Origin: Serpentinimonas raichei
GTDB taxonomy: Bacteria; Pseudomonadota; Gammaproteobacteria; Burkholderiales; Burkholderiaceae_C
Direction of reading: 5' to 3'
Assembly (NCBI RefSeq): GCF_000828895.1
Contig: NZ_AP014568.1
Span: 159,698-223,697, forward strand
Length of the DNA: 64,000 bases
Within the stretch, counting starts at the first letter, position 1. Each line of letters starts with the position of its first letter. The translations under genes were made by a program, and so were the position numbers. Of the stretch, positions 1-10,310 are shown piece after piece. The notes beneath the pieces were generated by a model. It was not told the origin of the DNA. It searched no databases and saw nothing but the letters and a program-made list of their open reading frames with translations.

Positions 1-89
1 GCGCCAAAGACGCCGGCAAAATGCGCTCCGAGGGCAAAGACTACGTGGTGCGCGACGGCGACGTGATGAACTTTTTGTTCAACGTCTAA
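1..89 (+). CDS. ychF: YchF/EngD GTP-dependent nucleic acid-binding protein, C-terminal end (partial)
   Basis: Only the last 28 codons are in the window. Reading from base 3 they end in GKMRSEGKDYVVRDGDVMNF followed by LFNV and a TAA stop. This is the characteristic C-terminus of the TGS domain of YchF (OLA1 family), a translation-associated Obg-type P-loop ATPase/GTPase. The start and the P-loop lie outside the window. The call rests on this tail alone, but the tail is highly conserved in the family. Confidence 0.85.
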   Translation, partial: AKDAGKMRSEGKDYVVRDGDVMNFLFNV

Positions 90-130
90 GCGGCTATGCT
101 TGCAGCACCTTGCAACCAAAGGGTGCCGCC

Positions 131-1228
131 ATGCAAACGCCTTGGGGAGAACTGGCCGACTTGGATCTGTCCGACCACGAGTTGGCCGGCCGGATTCTGG
201 CGGCGGACAAGCACCAGCTGATCGAAGGGCTGGTGGTTGAATGCCTGTTCGACCAGATCGTGCAGGCCCTGCCCGCTTGCGCGGCCCACCCCTTGGTGCT
301 GCTGGATGTGGAAACGGTGGTGGTTGACAGCGGCCGCAGCGACCTCGGGTGGCTCGGGTTTGTGTGGGCGCGACAGCGCGAACCCGGCCTGGGGCGTTAT
401 TTGCAGGCGCTTGGGCGCTGCCTCAGGCCGTGGCTGCTCGACTACGCAGACGGCGAATTCTGGGCCACGCCGGTGCGCGATGGCCAGCGCGCCGGCCCCA
501 CGCAGCGGCTGCCTGAGCTGCTGCAAACGCTCAGCAACCGGCCACCCAAGCCGTTTCTGGTGGACGCCTCGGTGCGCAACAGCTTGCGCCAGCGCCAGGC
601 CTTTTGGGGCTTTGTCTCGGGTTACCACCAAGACCGGCTCGCCGAGCGGGTGCTGCTGCCGCGCATCCTGATCAACTGCGCCATCCAGCCGTGGTTTCGC
701 ACGGTCTGGAACCTCGACCGCGCCGTGATTTTGGGTGACCGCGTCTGGGTGCTCGAAATCAAGCACAAATTCCCGATCAACCAGCACCCCTTGCACTTTG
801 GCATCAACGCCGGAGAAATCGGCCTGCTCGACCGGCTGAGCCGGGCCGGCATGCGCTGTCTGCACACCATTTTGGTCAAACCGCAGTGGAGCAAAGAGGT
901 CGGTTCGATGTACCTGCTCAACGACTTGCGGCTGCGCACCCAGGCGGCGCTGATCGCCACCGTGCTGGACCCAGAGCGCACGGCGCTGCTGCTGCAACAA
1001 ACCAGCGCCCACGCTGGCCGCCACACCTCGATCACGGGCAGCGCGCCCTTGGCTTACAAGCGCCTCGCGGCCAGCTCGTTCTCGCGCCTAGGCCTGCTGC
1101 CACAGCCACCCGCAGAACTGGCGCAAAACATGGTGGACACCATGCTGGGCAAGGCCACGCAGCCGGTGCAAGACGGGTGGTTGCGTGGCTTGCAGGCCAA
1201 CTACGCTGCAACCTGCTCGACCCCCTAG
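131..1228 (+). CDS. Hypothetical protein with a possible PD-(D/E)XK-like motif
   Basis: This encodes a 365-aa soluble protein with no signal peptide or membrane segment, which I do not recognise as a named family. ATG at 131 is preferred over an in-frame TTG at 110 because AAAGGG (118-123) sits 7 nt upstream. N-terminal half: LVLLDVETVVVDSG. Middle: AVILGDRVWVLEIKHKFPIN, an acidic residue followed after a beta-strand-like stretch by E-x-K, which resembles the catalytic core of PD-(D/E)XK nucleases. That reading is inference from a short motif. The gene follows ychF in the same direction with a 41-nt gap and converges on psd, 21 bp away. No function can be assigned with confidence. Confidence 0.7.
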   Translation: MQTPWGELADLDLSDHELAGRILAADKHQLIEGLVVECLFDQIVQALPACAAHPLVLLDVETVVVDSGRSDLGWLGFVWARQREPGLGRYLQALGRCLRPWLLDYADGEFWATPVRDGQRAGPTQRLPELLQTLSNRPPKPFLVDASVRNSLRQRQAFWGFVSGYHQDRLAERVLLPRILINCAIQPWFRTVWNLDRAVILGDRVWVLEIKHKFPINQHPLHFGINAGEIGLLDRLSRAGMRCLHTILVKPQWSKEVGSMYLLNDLRLRTQAALIATVLDPERTALLLQQTSAHAGRHTSITGSAPLAYKRLAASSFSRLGLLPQPPAELAQNMVDTMLGKATQPVQDGWLRGLQANYAATCSTP

Positions 1229-1249
1229 CAAAGCCAAGGCAAAAAGGGT

Positions 1250-2155
1250 TCAGGCAGGCGCCACCCAGTCCGCCATCTGCTGCCCCAAGCGCACCGGCTG
1301 CTCCGCCGCCCACTGCGGGTTCAGGCGCAACAAACCGGGCGGAAACAGCAGCACCACGGTGGAGCCGAGCAAAAAGCGGCCCATTTCGGCCCCGCGCTCC
1401 AGTTCGATGGCACGCTCTTCGTAGCGCCAGTCTTGCAGTAGGCCCGGGCGCGGTGGGTTGACCACGCCATGCCACGCCGTGGCCATGCTGCCCACGATGG
1501 TGGCCCCCACCAGCACCAGCGCAAAGTCGAAGCGCCGCCCGGCGTGCCTGCCCTCGAACACGCAGACCACGCGCTCGTTGCGCGCAAACAGCCCCGGCAC
1601 CGCCCGCGCCGTGGCCGGGTTGACCGAAAACAGCGCCCCCGGCACGTGGATCATGCGCTTCAAGCGCCCGGCGCAGGGCATGTGGATGCGGTGGTAGTCG
1701 CGCGGGCTCAGGTACAGGGTGGCAAAGTCGCCGTGCTCGAAGCTGGCCGCCAACTGCGCGTCTCCGCCCAGCAGCGCGATGCTGCGGTAGTGCTGCCCCT
1801 TAGCCTGAAAGATGCGGTCGCCCTCGATGCGGCCCAGTTGGCTCACCGCCCCATCGACCGGGCACAGCAAGCCAGACTCGGCCAGCGGACGCACCCCGGG
1901 CTTGAGGGCGCGGGTAAAAAAGTCGTTGAAGGTGGCGTAGGCGGCCAAGTCGGGCTGCAGCGCCTCGCTCATGTCCACGCCATAGCGCGCGGCAAAGCGG
2001 CGCATGGCCATCTGCGTCAGCGCGCCCAGCGGACGCCGCGCAAAAGCCCCGGCCAGCTCGGTCAGGGCCTGCTTGGGCAAGGCGTGCTGCAACCAAGCGT
2101 GATAAGGGGGCGGTGCCGCCAGCGGGCTGCTGGGTGGGGTAGGAGATGCGGGCAT
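1250..2155 (-). CDS. psd: Phosphatidylserine decarboxylase proenzyme
   Basis: The 301-aa enzyme decarboxylates phosphatidylserine to phosphatidylethanolamine at the inner membrane. The family is pyruvoyl-dependent and self-cleaves at the Ser of an LGST motif. That motif is present near the C-terminus (FLLGSTVVLLF), and the Asp of PVDGAVSQLG and the His residues of DYHRIHMP match the family's proteolytic triad. ATG at 2155 is chosen because translation upstream of it lacks homology; the length fits the family. It is minus strand, separated by 31 bp from the end of the GGDEF/EAL gene upstream, so it could share that transcript. Confidence 0.96.
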   Translation of the reverse strand: MPASPTPPSSPLAAPPPYHAWLQHALPKQALTELAGAFARRPLGALTQMAMRRFAARYGVDMSEALQPDLAAYATFNDFFTRALKPGVRPLAESGLLCPVDGAVSQLGRIEGDRIFQAKGQHYRSIALLGGDAQLAASFEHGDFATLYLSPRDYHRIHMPCAGRLKRMIHVPGALFSVNPATARAVPGLFARNERVVCVFEGRHAGRRFDFALVLVGATIVGSMATAWHGVVNPPRPGLLQDWRYEERAIELERGAEMGRFLLGSTVVLLFPPGLLRLNPQWAAEQPVRLGQQMADWVAPA

Positions 2156-2186
2156 GGGGGCTGGCCAAAAGGGCCAGATTCTAAGC

Positions 2187-4547
2187 TTAGGCTGCGGGCT
2201 TGGCCCACTGCTGCGCCCATTCTGCAAATGCGCTAGCCGGCATGGGGCGGCAGATGTGGTAGCCCTGTGCCTCGTCGCAGCCCATGGCCTGCAAGCGCTG
2301 CAAAATGGCTTGCGACTCCACGCCTTCTGCGACCACGGTAAGGCCCAGGTTGTGTGCCAGGTCGATGGTGGAGCGCACAATCTTGGCGTCGCTCTCGTCG
2401 TCGCTCATGCCCATGACGAAAGATTTGTCGATTTTTAGCTCTTGAACGGGCAGGCGCTTGAGGTAGGCCAGCGAGGAATAACCGGTGCCAAAATCGTCGA
2501 TCGACAACTTAAACCCGAGCGCCGCCAGTTGGTTGAGCGTGTGTTCGGCGCGCTGGGGGTCGTCCATGATGGCGCTCTCGGTGATTTCAAGGCAAAAATG
2601 GCTTGCCTCCACCCCATGCCTTTGCATCAAATCGGTGAGTCGGGCTGGGAATTGGGGATCCAACAAATCTCGTGTCGACAGGTTGATGGCCGCGCGCAGT
2701 GGCGCTTGTGCACTGGCGTGTGCGGCCAGCCAGAGCGCCGCCTGTTCGAACATCCAGAGCGTGAGCTGACGAACAAAACCGGTTTGCTCGGCAAAGGGGA
2801 TGAACTGCACCGGTGGCACCAGACCGCGCTGCGGATGCTGCCAGCGCACCAGCGCCTCGGCCGCCACAATGGCGCCACTGCGCAAATCGAGCTTGGGTTG
2901 CAGGTACAAACGCAATTCGTGGTGCGCCAGTGCGTGGCGCAGGTCGCCCAGCAGCGAGAGCGTCTCGGCACTGGCGCTGTCAAGCCGCGGGGCGTAGACC
3001 AGCACTGGTTCGTTGGTGGTTTTGGCCGCGTGCATGGCAATCTCGGCGCGGCCGAGCAGCTCATCGGCTTGGCTGGCGTGGGTGGGCCAGCAGGCTACGC
3101 CTAAGCTGGCATCCATATCCACCGACTGCTCACCCAGCGCCAACGGAGCCTCGAAGGCCTGCAAAATCCTTTGCGCCACCTGCACGGCGCCCGCTGGGCC
3201 ACAGCCGCGCAGCAGCAAAGCAAATTCATCGCCTCCAAGGCGCGCCACCAGCCCATCCGTGGCCTCCATTTGTTGTGTCAGGCGCTGCGCCACGGCCTTG
3301 AGCAGTTCATCACCAAATCCGTAGCCAAGCACGTCGTTGACGTGCTTGAAGCGGTTCAGATTGAGCGTGAGCACGGCCAGCTCCCAGCCGGCTGGGGGTG
3401 CTTGCCCGATGGCCTCATGCACGCTGCGCCGAAACTGCTCCCGGTTGGGCAGCTCGGTCAGGCGGTCCCAATACGCCAACTGGAGGATGGCCTCGCGTTG
3501 CTGCGCAATGCTGGTGCGCATGAGGTCAAAACCCCGCGCCAGCTCTCCCACCTCGTCGTGTCGCTCGGTACCGGGAACCTCGGTCTGGAATTGGCCTTGG
3601 CGCAGCTCCCGCGTCACACGGGTCAGGTGCGTCAACGGCCTTGTGATGAAACGCACGCCCCACGCGCTGCTCAATGCAAACAGCAGCAACCCGGCGAGGG
3701 CGATCAGACCCAGCAGCCACTGCAGGTTTTTGAAAGGTTGCGCGACCTCGTCGTAGGAGCGCAACAGCGTCACCCTGAGCGCACCGCCGTGGGTGGCAGG
3801 CTGCAAGTGGCGCGCCTTCCACATGCCTTCTTGGTAGCGAATTTCGCTGGCTTGGGTGCGGATGCGCGCGTAAATGTCAGAGGAAAACTCGCCCAGCGAC
3901 GACACGGTGTTGGCTGCCCCTCCCACCGTCTGGTAAACGGTCAGGATGATGTGGGTGCCGGTCAGGCGCTGCATGTCATCGAGCTGCACCTGACCGACCG
4001 GAAAGCCCATCAGCACCCAACCCACGGTAAGGGGCGCCCGCACCGGCACCAGCACGAACTGAAACACGTCGCTGCCCGCAATAGCCAGCCTTCCAGCCTG
4101 CGGGTCTTGCGCCAATTCGGCGCTCAGACCTGGCACCATGGCCTGCAGCATGGCTGTTTTGCTGGGCTCCTCGAGGGTCGAGGCCACCAAGTTGAGCTGC
4201 GGGTCGAGCAAGGCCGCCATCGAGGCCCCAATGCGCTGGCTGTGGTTTTGCAGCGCCGATACCATCGTGTCGGCGTCGCCGGAGGCGACTGCGGCGCGGA
4301 AGCCAAAATCAGCAGCCAACACGCCAGAGGCCTCTCGCAGGCGAATGGCGTTTTGTTGCAACAGCTTGTTCCAGACGCGGTCGGCCACGTCGAGGTCATT
4401 GCTCAACTGGGTGGCAATTTGCTGCTGCACGGCCACGCGCACCGCCAGAAAACCCGCCGCTTGCACCACCAGCAGCACCAACAAAGCCAGCAACACAATG
4501 CGCAGCACCAACGGAGGGTGCGCAAACAGTTTGCCTAGGCGTTTCAC
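2187..4547 (-). CDS. Membrane GGDEF-EAL sensor protein (cyclic-di-GMP turnover)
   Basis: The 786-aa protein is a predicted diguanylate cyclase/phosphodiesterase. Order: a transmembrane helix near residues 10-35 (LVLRIVLLALLVLLVV), a periplasmic sensor region of about 250 residues, a second helix (LLGLIALAGLLLFAL), a HAMP-like linker, then a GGDEF domain with intact LGGDEFALLL and an EAL domain with AAEALVRWQHP, IDDFGTGYSS, the KIDKSF lysine and EGVES. The key residues of both domains are present, so it could be bifunctional; the net activity cannot be read off. It starts with GTG at 4547 inside the stop of the cupredoxin gene (GTGA overlap), which implies translational coupling. It is the third gene of a DUF4394-cupredoxin-GGDEF/EAL operon. 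Confidence 0.93.
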   Translation of the reverse strand: MKRLGKLFAHPPLVLRIVLLALLVLLVVQAAGFLAVRVAVQQQIATQLSNDLDVADRVWNKLLQQNAIRLREASGVLAADFGFRAAVASGDADTMVSALQNHSQRIGASMAALLDPQLNLVASTLEEPSKTAMLQAMVPGLSAELAQDPQAGRLAIAGSDVFQFVLVPVRAPLTVGWVLMGFPVGQVQLDDMQRLTGTHIILTVYQTVGGAANTVSSLGEFSSDIYARIRTQASEIRYQEGMWKARHLQPATHGGALRVTLLRSYDEVAQPFKNLQWLLGLIALAGLLLFALSSAWGVRFITRPLTHLTRVTRELRQGQFQTEVPGTERHDEVGELARGFDLMRTSIAQQREAILQLAYWDRLTELPNREQFRRSVHEAIGQAPPAGWELAVLTLNLNRFKHVNDVLGYGFGDELLKAVAQRLTQQMEATDGLVARLGGDEFALLLRGCGPAGAVQVAQRILQAFEAPLALGEQSVDMDASLGVACWPTHASQADELLGRAEIAMHAAKTTNEPVLVYAPRLDSASAETLSLLGDLRHALAHHELRLYLQPKLDLRSGAIVAAEALVRWQHPQRGLVPPVQFIPFAEQTGFVRQLTLWMFEQAALWLAAHASAQAPLRAAINLSTRDLLDPQFPARLTDLMQRHGVEASHFCLEITESAIMDDPQRAEHTLNQLAALGFKLSIDDFGTGYSSLAYLKRLPVQELKIDKSFVMGMSDDESDAKIVRSTIDLAHNLGLTVVAEGVESQAILQRLQAMGCDEAQGYHICRPMPASAFAEWAQQWAKPAA

Positions 4548-5170
4548 GGTGCCGACAAGGTGTTGAGGGTAACGACTTGGGTCGGCGTGCTGGCGAGGAC
4601 GCGCAGGCTTGGGCGCGGCACCACAACCCCCTCGGGCAAACGACGGTGCCACACCCCAATCTCGTAAACCCCCAAGGGCACGCCGTTTAAGACAATCTGT
4701 CCGTCGGGCCCGGTTTGGCCAAAATGGGGCGTGCGCACCACATGCACCCAAGCCAGCATCTCATCGTGGATGTTGCAGCCCAACACCACCACCCCAGGCC
4801 GATCAAAGACCACGGGGGTTGCCGGCGTGCCTGTGTAGAGTTGGAGTTCGAAACGCTTGGCAGGCGAGAACGAATACACGTGGTGGCGCACGGTGTCTTG
4901 GTTGGGAAAGCTGATCGCCGTACCCACCGTCACCACGCTTTGATCGGGCTCAAAGCGACGCTGGCGCTGCACGATGCGGCGCGGCGAACCCGCCCGGCTG
5001 GCGTTTGCAGCGGCAGGGGAATCCAATTGCACCACGGCATGGGCCAGCGGCTGACCGGCGGCGTCACGCACCTGCACCGTGACGCTGACCGTACCCGCCT
5101 GAGCCGCCGCAAACCCGCTGCAAGCCAGCAAAAGCACGGCCAGTGCGCCCAAGGTCCAACGCTTGCTCAT
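4544..5170 (-). CDS. Exported cupredoxin-like protein (MauL/methylamine utilization-like)
   Basis: The 208-aa protein has a Sec signal peptide (RWTLGALAVLLLACSGFAAAQA) and a carboxypeptidase-regulatory-like start (VQVRDAAGQPLAHAVVQLD), followed by a plastocyanin-like segment. Candidate type-1 copper ligands are a His in DTVRHHVYSFS and the Cys, His and Met of LGCNIHDEM. Annotation pipelines often name such proteins 'methylamine utilization protein', but no methylamine dehydrogenase genes are nearby, so the role here is unknown. It overlaps the DUF4394 gene by ATGA at 5167-5170 and the GGDEF/EAL gene by GTGA at 4544-4547. A copper or redox ligand for the downstream sensor is a plausible inference. 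Confidence 0.85.
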   Translation of the reverse strand: MSKRWTLGALAVLLLACSGFAAAQAGTVSVTVQVRDAAGQPLAHAVVQLDSPAAANASRAGSPRRIVQRQRRFEPDQSVVTVGTAISFPNQDTVRHHVYSFSPAKRFELQLYTGTPATPVVFDRPGVVVLGCNIHDEMLAWVHVVRTPHFGQTGPDGQIVLNGVPLGVYEIGVWHRRLPEGVVVPRPSLRVLASTPTQVVTLNTLSAP

Positions 5171-6081
5171 GGCTCGATCGCCATGCCCACCAGCGGCTGG
5201 CCGCCAGCCAAGGGGCCCAGCAAGCGGGCCGCACCAGTGGTCAAATCAATGCGGTACAAGCGCGGCAACACCGAGGTGCTCGTGGTGGCCGCAATCAGCG
5301 CCACGTTGCCGATGTCCGAAATATCGAACTGCACCTCGTTCAAGGCCCCCAACCCCAAACTGCCCACGGTGCTAAGCAAGCCGGTGTTGGGGGAAACCGC
5401 TGGATGCACGCCTTCGCGCGAGCCTTGCAACACCAGCAGACCCAAACGCCGCTCGATGGCGTAGTTGCTGGTCAGGCGTTCGTTTTGGGTGTTGTAGGTA
5501 TAACCCGCTGCCACCACATCGGGGGCGTGCCCGGCATGTGGGTCGCTGCTGACAAAGCGCAGCTTGGGGTCGGGCTGGGTGCCTGGGGCCGCTGGCTCGA
5601 AGTCCACCACCTCGGCGCTGTCGGGGTGCAGGCGGTGGTTGTGGGCGCTGCTTTGCACCACGCGAATGCGGTCAGCCGCCGGGTTGAAGTCAAAACCGAC
5701 TGGGCCAGGCTGCAGCGCCAACAAAGTGGCCCCCGGGTTGACCAAGCGCGCTTGGCCAGTTTGCGGCTGCAAAACGTAGAGCCGACCACTGCGCGCTAGG
5801 CCATACAAGCGGCCCTGCGCGACCCGGTAGTCGATCCCCACCAACTCGTCGCCAGCCAGCAGACCTCGGATAGGCCGCTGCTGCAACGCAATCCGGGGTT
5901 GCGCGGCATTGATTTGGATGAGTTGCTGCGCTTGCGTCAACAGCCACACCGAGGGCGGCAACTCGGGGCGGGGCGGCCGCTGCGGAAGTTGAGCCCACAG
6001 CACCGAAGCAAAACCCAGCAGGCACAGACCCGCAGCTATTTTGAGCTGCTGCGTGATGCAGCGATACCTTGATCTCGTCAT
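5167..6081 (-). CDS. DUF4394 domain exported protein
   Basis: The 304-aa protein has an N-terminal signal peptide (LKIAAGLCLLGFASVLWAQ) and then a beta-propeller-like region. Typical DUF4394 phrases are LIQINAAQP, GLLAGDELVGIDYRVAQGRL, VGFDFNPAADRIRVVQSSAH, AAGYTYNTQNE and RLYRIDLTTGAARLLG. ATG at 6081 is preferred to an upstream in-frame start because it places the signal peptide correctly. Members are secreted or periplasmic with no established function. It is the first gene of the three-gene minus-strand operon, and its stop overlaps the next ATG (ATGA). Confidence 0.88.
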   Translation of the reverse strand: MTRSRYRCITQQLKIAAGLCLLGFASVLWAQLPQRPPRPELPPSVWLLTQAQQLIQINAAQPRIALQQRPIRGLLAGDELVGIDYRVAQGRLYGLARSGRLYVLQPQTGQARLVNPGATLLALQPGPVGFDFNPAADRIRVVQSSAHNHRLHPDSAEVVDFEPAAPGTQPDPKLRFVSSDPHAGHAPDVVAAGYTYNTQNERLTSNYAIERRLGLLVLQGSREGVHPAVSPNTGLLSTVGSLGLGALNEVQFDISDIGNVALIAATTSTSVLPRLYRIDLTTGAARLLGPLAGGQPLVGMAIEP

Positions 6082-6283
6082 GCCAGAACCCTGTACGTGA
6101 AAAACCACCCTCACCGGCCACAACCGAGCACCAAGTCTTGGGCATCAGAATCGCCTAGACAGGCAATTATTTTGGCACAGCCTTGGGCCATGCAGCGGCC
6201 CATGCGCCCGCCAACCCTGCTTTTACACCGACTGGCGCTCGACGCCCCAAAGCGCAGTGTAAAGGCGGCACAATGCATACCCC

Positions 6284-7209
<926 letters not shown>

Positions 7210-7213
<4 letters not shown>

Positions 7214-8040
7214 ACGCCTTGCCCAGCACCCCACCCCACCACTGGCGCGCGCCGCGGCTGTCGTGGCGCTTTTGGCCGGTGTTCCAGCGCAACCTGCTGG
7301 TCTGGCGCAAGCTGGCGCTGCCCAGCCTGGTGGGCAACATCGCCGAACCGCTGATCTGGCTGCTGGCCTTTGGCTACGGCATGGGGATGCTGGTCGGGCA
7401 GGTCACGGTGAGCGGCCCCGACGGGGTGGCGCTGGCCGTGCCCTACCTGCTGTTTCTGGCCAGCGGCGCCATTTGCATGAGCGCCATGAACGCCGCCAGC
7501 TTCGAGGCCCTGTACTCGGCCTACTCGCGCATGCAGGTGCAAAAAACCTGGGACGGCATCCTCAACGCCCCGGTCACGCTCGACGACATCGTGCTGGCCG
7601 AAATGCTCTGGGCCACCTTCAAGGCGCTGTTCACCGTGTGCGCGATTTTGGGCGTGATTTTGGTGCTGGGCATCAGCCAAGCGCCCACGCTCTGGCTGGC
7701 GCTGCCGGTGCTGCTGCTGCTGGGCATCACCTTCAGTTGCCTGGCGCTGATCTTCAACGCGCTGGCGCATGGCTACGACTTTTTCACCTACTATTTCACG
7801 CTCTTTCTCACGCCCATGATGTTTTTGAGCGGGGTGTTTTTCCCGCGCGAGCAACTGCCTGCCCTGGTGTACGCCGTCTCCGAGCTGCTGCCGCTCACGC
7901 ACGGGGTGGCGCTGGTGCGGCCCTTGTTCCTCAACCAGTGGCCCGCCGACGCCGCGCTGCACCTGGCGGTGCTGGCCGGCTACGCCGTGGTCGCGTTCTG
8001 GATCGCGCTGGCGCTCACGCGCAAGCGCTTTGCGCGCTAA
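7210..8040 (+). CDS. NodJ-like ABC-2 type transporter permease
   Basis: This is a 276-aa ABC-2 membrane protein with about six transmembrane segments, including [20 protein letters not shown] near residue 45 and the conserved stretch [17 protein letters not shown] near residue 200, which is typical of NodJ/DrrB permeases. It is translationally coupled to the ATPase gene. Together they should form an exporter with two ATPase and two permease subunits in the inner membrane. The substrate cannot be inferred from the sequence. Confidence 0.93.
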
Positions 8041-8062
8041 AAAGCCGCTTGAGCAAGCCCCC

Positions 8063-8875
8063 ATGCTGATCGCCCAGTTCTCCGACCTGCACCTGCGCGC
8101 CACGCCGCCTGCGGGGGCACGGGTGGACACCACCGCCCTGCTGCGCGCCTGCGTGCAAGACCTGTGCGCGCGCGACCCCGCCCCCGACCTGCTGCTGCTC
8201 ACGGGCGACTTGAGCGACAGCGGCAGCGCCGCCGACTACGCCTTGCTGCGCCAACTGGTGCTGCCGCTGCAGGCGCTGGGCCTGCCGATCTTGCCGCTGC
8301 CCGGCAACCACGACCGGCGCGCCGCGCTGCGCCACGCCTGTGCCGACTGGCTGCAAGCCTGCCAAGGTCTGCACCCCACCTTTGTGCAGTATGTGTGGGA
8401 GTGCCCGACGCTGCGCCTGCTGGCGCTCGACACCGTGGCCGAGGGCTGCGCGCACGGCGAGCTGTGCCCCGAGCGGCTGCGCTGGCTGGAACAGGCGCTG
8501 GCAGCCAGCAACCAGCCCACCCTGCTGCTGCTGCACCACCCACCCTATGCCACCGGCTTGGCCGAGATGGACGGCATGGCGCTGCGCCAAGGTGCGGCCG
8601 AACTCGAAGCGCTGCTGTGGCAGCACCCGCAGGTGCAGGCCCTGCTGTGCGGGCATTTGCACCGGCACACGGTCACGCGGGTGGCGCACGCGCTGGCGCT
8701 CAGCGCCCCCTCGACCGCGCACCAGATCGCGCTCGATTTGCGCACCGAGCAACCGGCACGCTACCGGCTGGAGCCGCCCGGCTATTTGCTGCACCGCTGG
8801 CACGGCGGCCGCTTGCTCACGCACAGCGTGGTGGTGGGCGATTTTGGCGCGCCACAGGATTTCGACCGCCTGTAA
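8063..8875 (+). CDS. CpdA-like metallophosphoesterase (class III cyclic nucleotide phosphodiesterase family)
   Basis: The 270-aa calcineurin-like phosphoesterase has the full metal-binding set: D-x-H in FSDLHLRA at residues 6-13, GD in LLTGDLSDSG, PGNHDRR, the His pair in LLLLHHPP, and GHLH in LLCGHLHRH. These match the CpdA family, which hydrolyses 3',5'-cyclic AMP or related phosphodiesters. ATG at 8063 is preferred because the family starts with the first beta strand. It begins 22 bp after the permease stop, so it is probably the third gene of that operon. cAMP specificity is inferred from family resemblance only. Confidence 0.9.
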   Translation: MLIAQFSDLHLRATPPAGARVDTTALLRACVQDLCARDPAPDLLLLTGDLSDSGSAADYALLRQLVLPLQALGLPILPLPGNHDRRAALRHACADWLQACQGLHPTFVQYVWECPTLRLLALDTVAEGCAHGELCPERLRWLEQALAASNQPTLLLLHHPPYATGLAEMDGMALRQGAAELEALLWQHPQVQALLCGHLHRHTVTRVAHALALSAPSTAHQIALDLRTEQPARYRLEPPGYLLHRWHGGRLLTHSVVVGDFGAPQDFDRL

Positions 8876-8887
8876 GGCAGTGCTGGT

Positions 8888-10192
8888 TTACTGCAGCGGC
8901 GGCTCGGCTGCCCGACCCTCGTCCTCCAGCCCCGGGTCTTCCAGCAGGCGCGAGCGCTGGCTCCAGCGCAAGGTCAGGCTGGCCAGGCACAGCGCCGACA
9001 GCGCCGCCAGCGAGACCGACAGCGGCACCCCCACCCAATGGGCCAGCTTGCCCCACGCCGCAGCGCCCAAGGCGGCCCCGCCCATGAGCGCCATTTGATA
9101 GACCGAGATGGCGCGCGCGCGCACCCAATCGGGCATGGCCAACTGGGCCGCCACGTTGAGCGTGTTGGCCACCGCAATCCACGCCATGCCGGCCACGAAC
9201 ATCGCCAGCAGCGCCGCCCACAGCCAAGGCGCCCATGTGACGACCAGCATCGTCAGCGCCTGCAACACCATGCCGGCCCAGACCATGAAGGCGCGGCTGT
9301 GCCCTTGGCGCAAACGCGGCAACCACAACGCCGACAGGATGGCACCGCTGCCCATGGCGGCCAGCAGCCAAGTAAAGGTGCTGGCGCTGGCGCCCTCGTA
9401 GCGCAGCGCCAGCAGCGGCAGCAGCCCGATCAGCGCGGCCGAGTGGAAAAAAAACAGCCCCACCTGCAGATAAGCCAGCCGCAAGCGGGCCGATTGGGCG
9501 ACAAAGCGCACCCCCACCAACAGGGCGCTCCAAAAGGGCTCGCGCCGCAGCGGCTCCTCGCGCGGCGGGCTGCGCCAGCGCCAGATCAGGGCGACGCACC
9601 CCAGCGCCAACACCGCGTTGAGCACAAACACCCACTCGCTGCCCAGACTGGCGATGATCAATCCGGCCACCAGCGGCCCGACGATGCGCGAGACGTTCAT
9701 CGACACCCCGTTGAGCGCCAGTGCAGCCGGCAACTGCGCGCGCGGCACCAGCTGCGGCATCAGCGCGGCATAGACCGGCCAGCGCAGCGCCAGCCCGATG
9801 CCGTTGGCAAACACCAGCGCCAGCAACAGCGCCGGGGTCAGGGCATCGAGCTTGACCACCAGCACCAGCGTCAGCGCCACCAGCGCCGCCCAGACTTGGG
9901 TGAGCAACAACAGCCGGCGCCGCTCCAAGGCATCGGCCAGCACCCCGCTGGGCAGCCCGAGCAGCAGCACCGGCAGCGTAGCGGCGGTCTGCACCAGCGC
10001 CACCCAAGCCGGCGAGGTGGTCAGCGTGGTCATGAGCCAGGCGGCGGCCACGTCGTTCATCCACAGGCTGATGTTGGCCGTCAGCCAAGTGATCCACAGC
10101 AAGGCAAAGGGGCGCTGCTGCAACGGGGCCAAGGCGGCCAAGCCTAAGGGGGGAGGTGCGCTGGGCGCAGTCGAATCGGGCATCGGGGGCAT
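8888..10192 (-). CDS. MFS transporter (EntS/MFS_3-type)
   Basis: This is a 434-aa 12-helix major facilitator protein. The N-terminus FALLWITWLTANISLWMNDV and the loop DALERRRLLLL correspond to the MFS_3/EntS exporter group, which exports siderophores, antibiotics or other small molecules. Two in-frame ATGs (10192 and 10183) are close together and neither has a strong ribosome site; the longer is given. It is convergent with the phosphodiesterase gene (12-bp gap) and divergent from the universal stress gene. The substrate is unknown. Confidence 0.88.
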   Translation of the reverse strand: MPPMPDSTAPSAPPPLGLAALAPLQQRPFALLWITWLTANISLWMNDVAAAWLMTTLTTSPAWVALVQTAATLPVLLLGLPSGVLADALERRRLLLLTQVWAALVALTLVLVVKLDALTPALLLALVFANGIGLALRWPVYAALMPQLVPRAQLPAALALNGVSMNVSRIVGPLVAGLIIASLGSEWVFVLNAVLALGCVALIWRWRSPPREEPLRREPFWSALLVGVRFVAQSARLRLAYLQVGLFFFHSAALIGLLPLLALRYEGASASTFTWLLAAMGSGAILSALWLPRLRQGHSRAFMVWAGMVLQALTMLVVTWAPWLWAALLAMFVAGMAWIAVANTLNVAAQLAMPDWVRARAISVYQMALMGGAALGAAAWGKLAHWVGVPLSVSLAALSALCLASLTLRWSQRSRLLEDPGLEDEGRAAEPPLQ

Positions 10193-10310
10193 TGTCGCCG
10201 CACTGGCCTCGACCTGCCCAGAGCGGCGGCAATTTTCGCCTGGCAAGGCACCGTGCCACCGGCCAGCGATGCGCTACAGTTGAGGCCAAGCAATCAATGG
10301 AGCGCATCGC

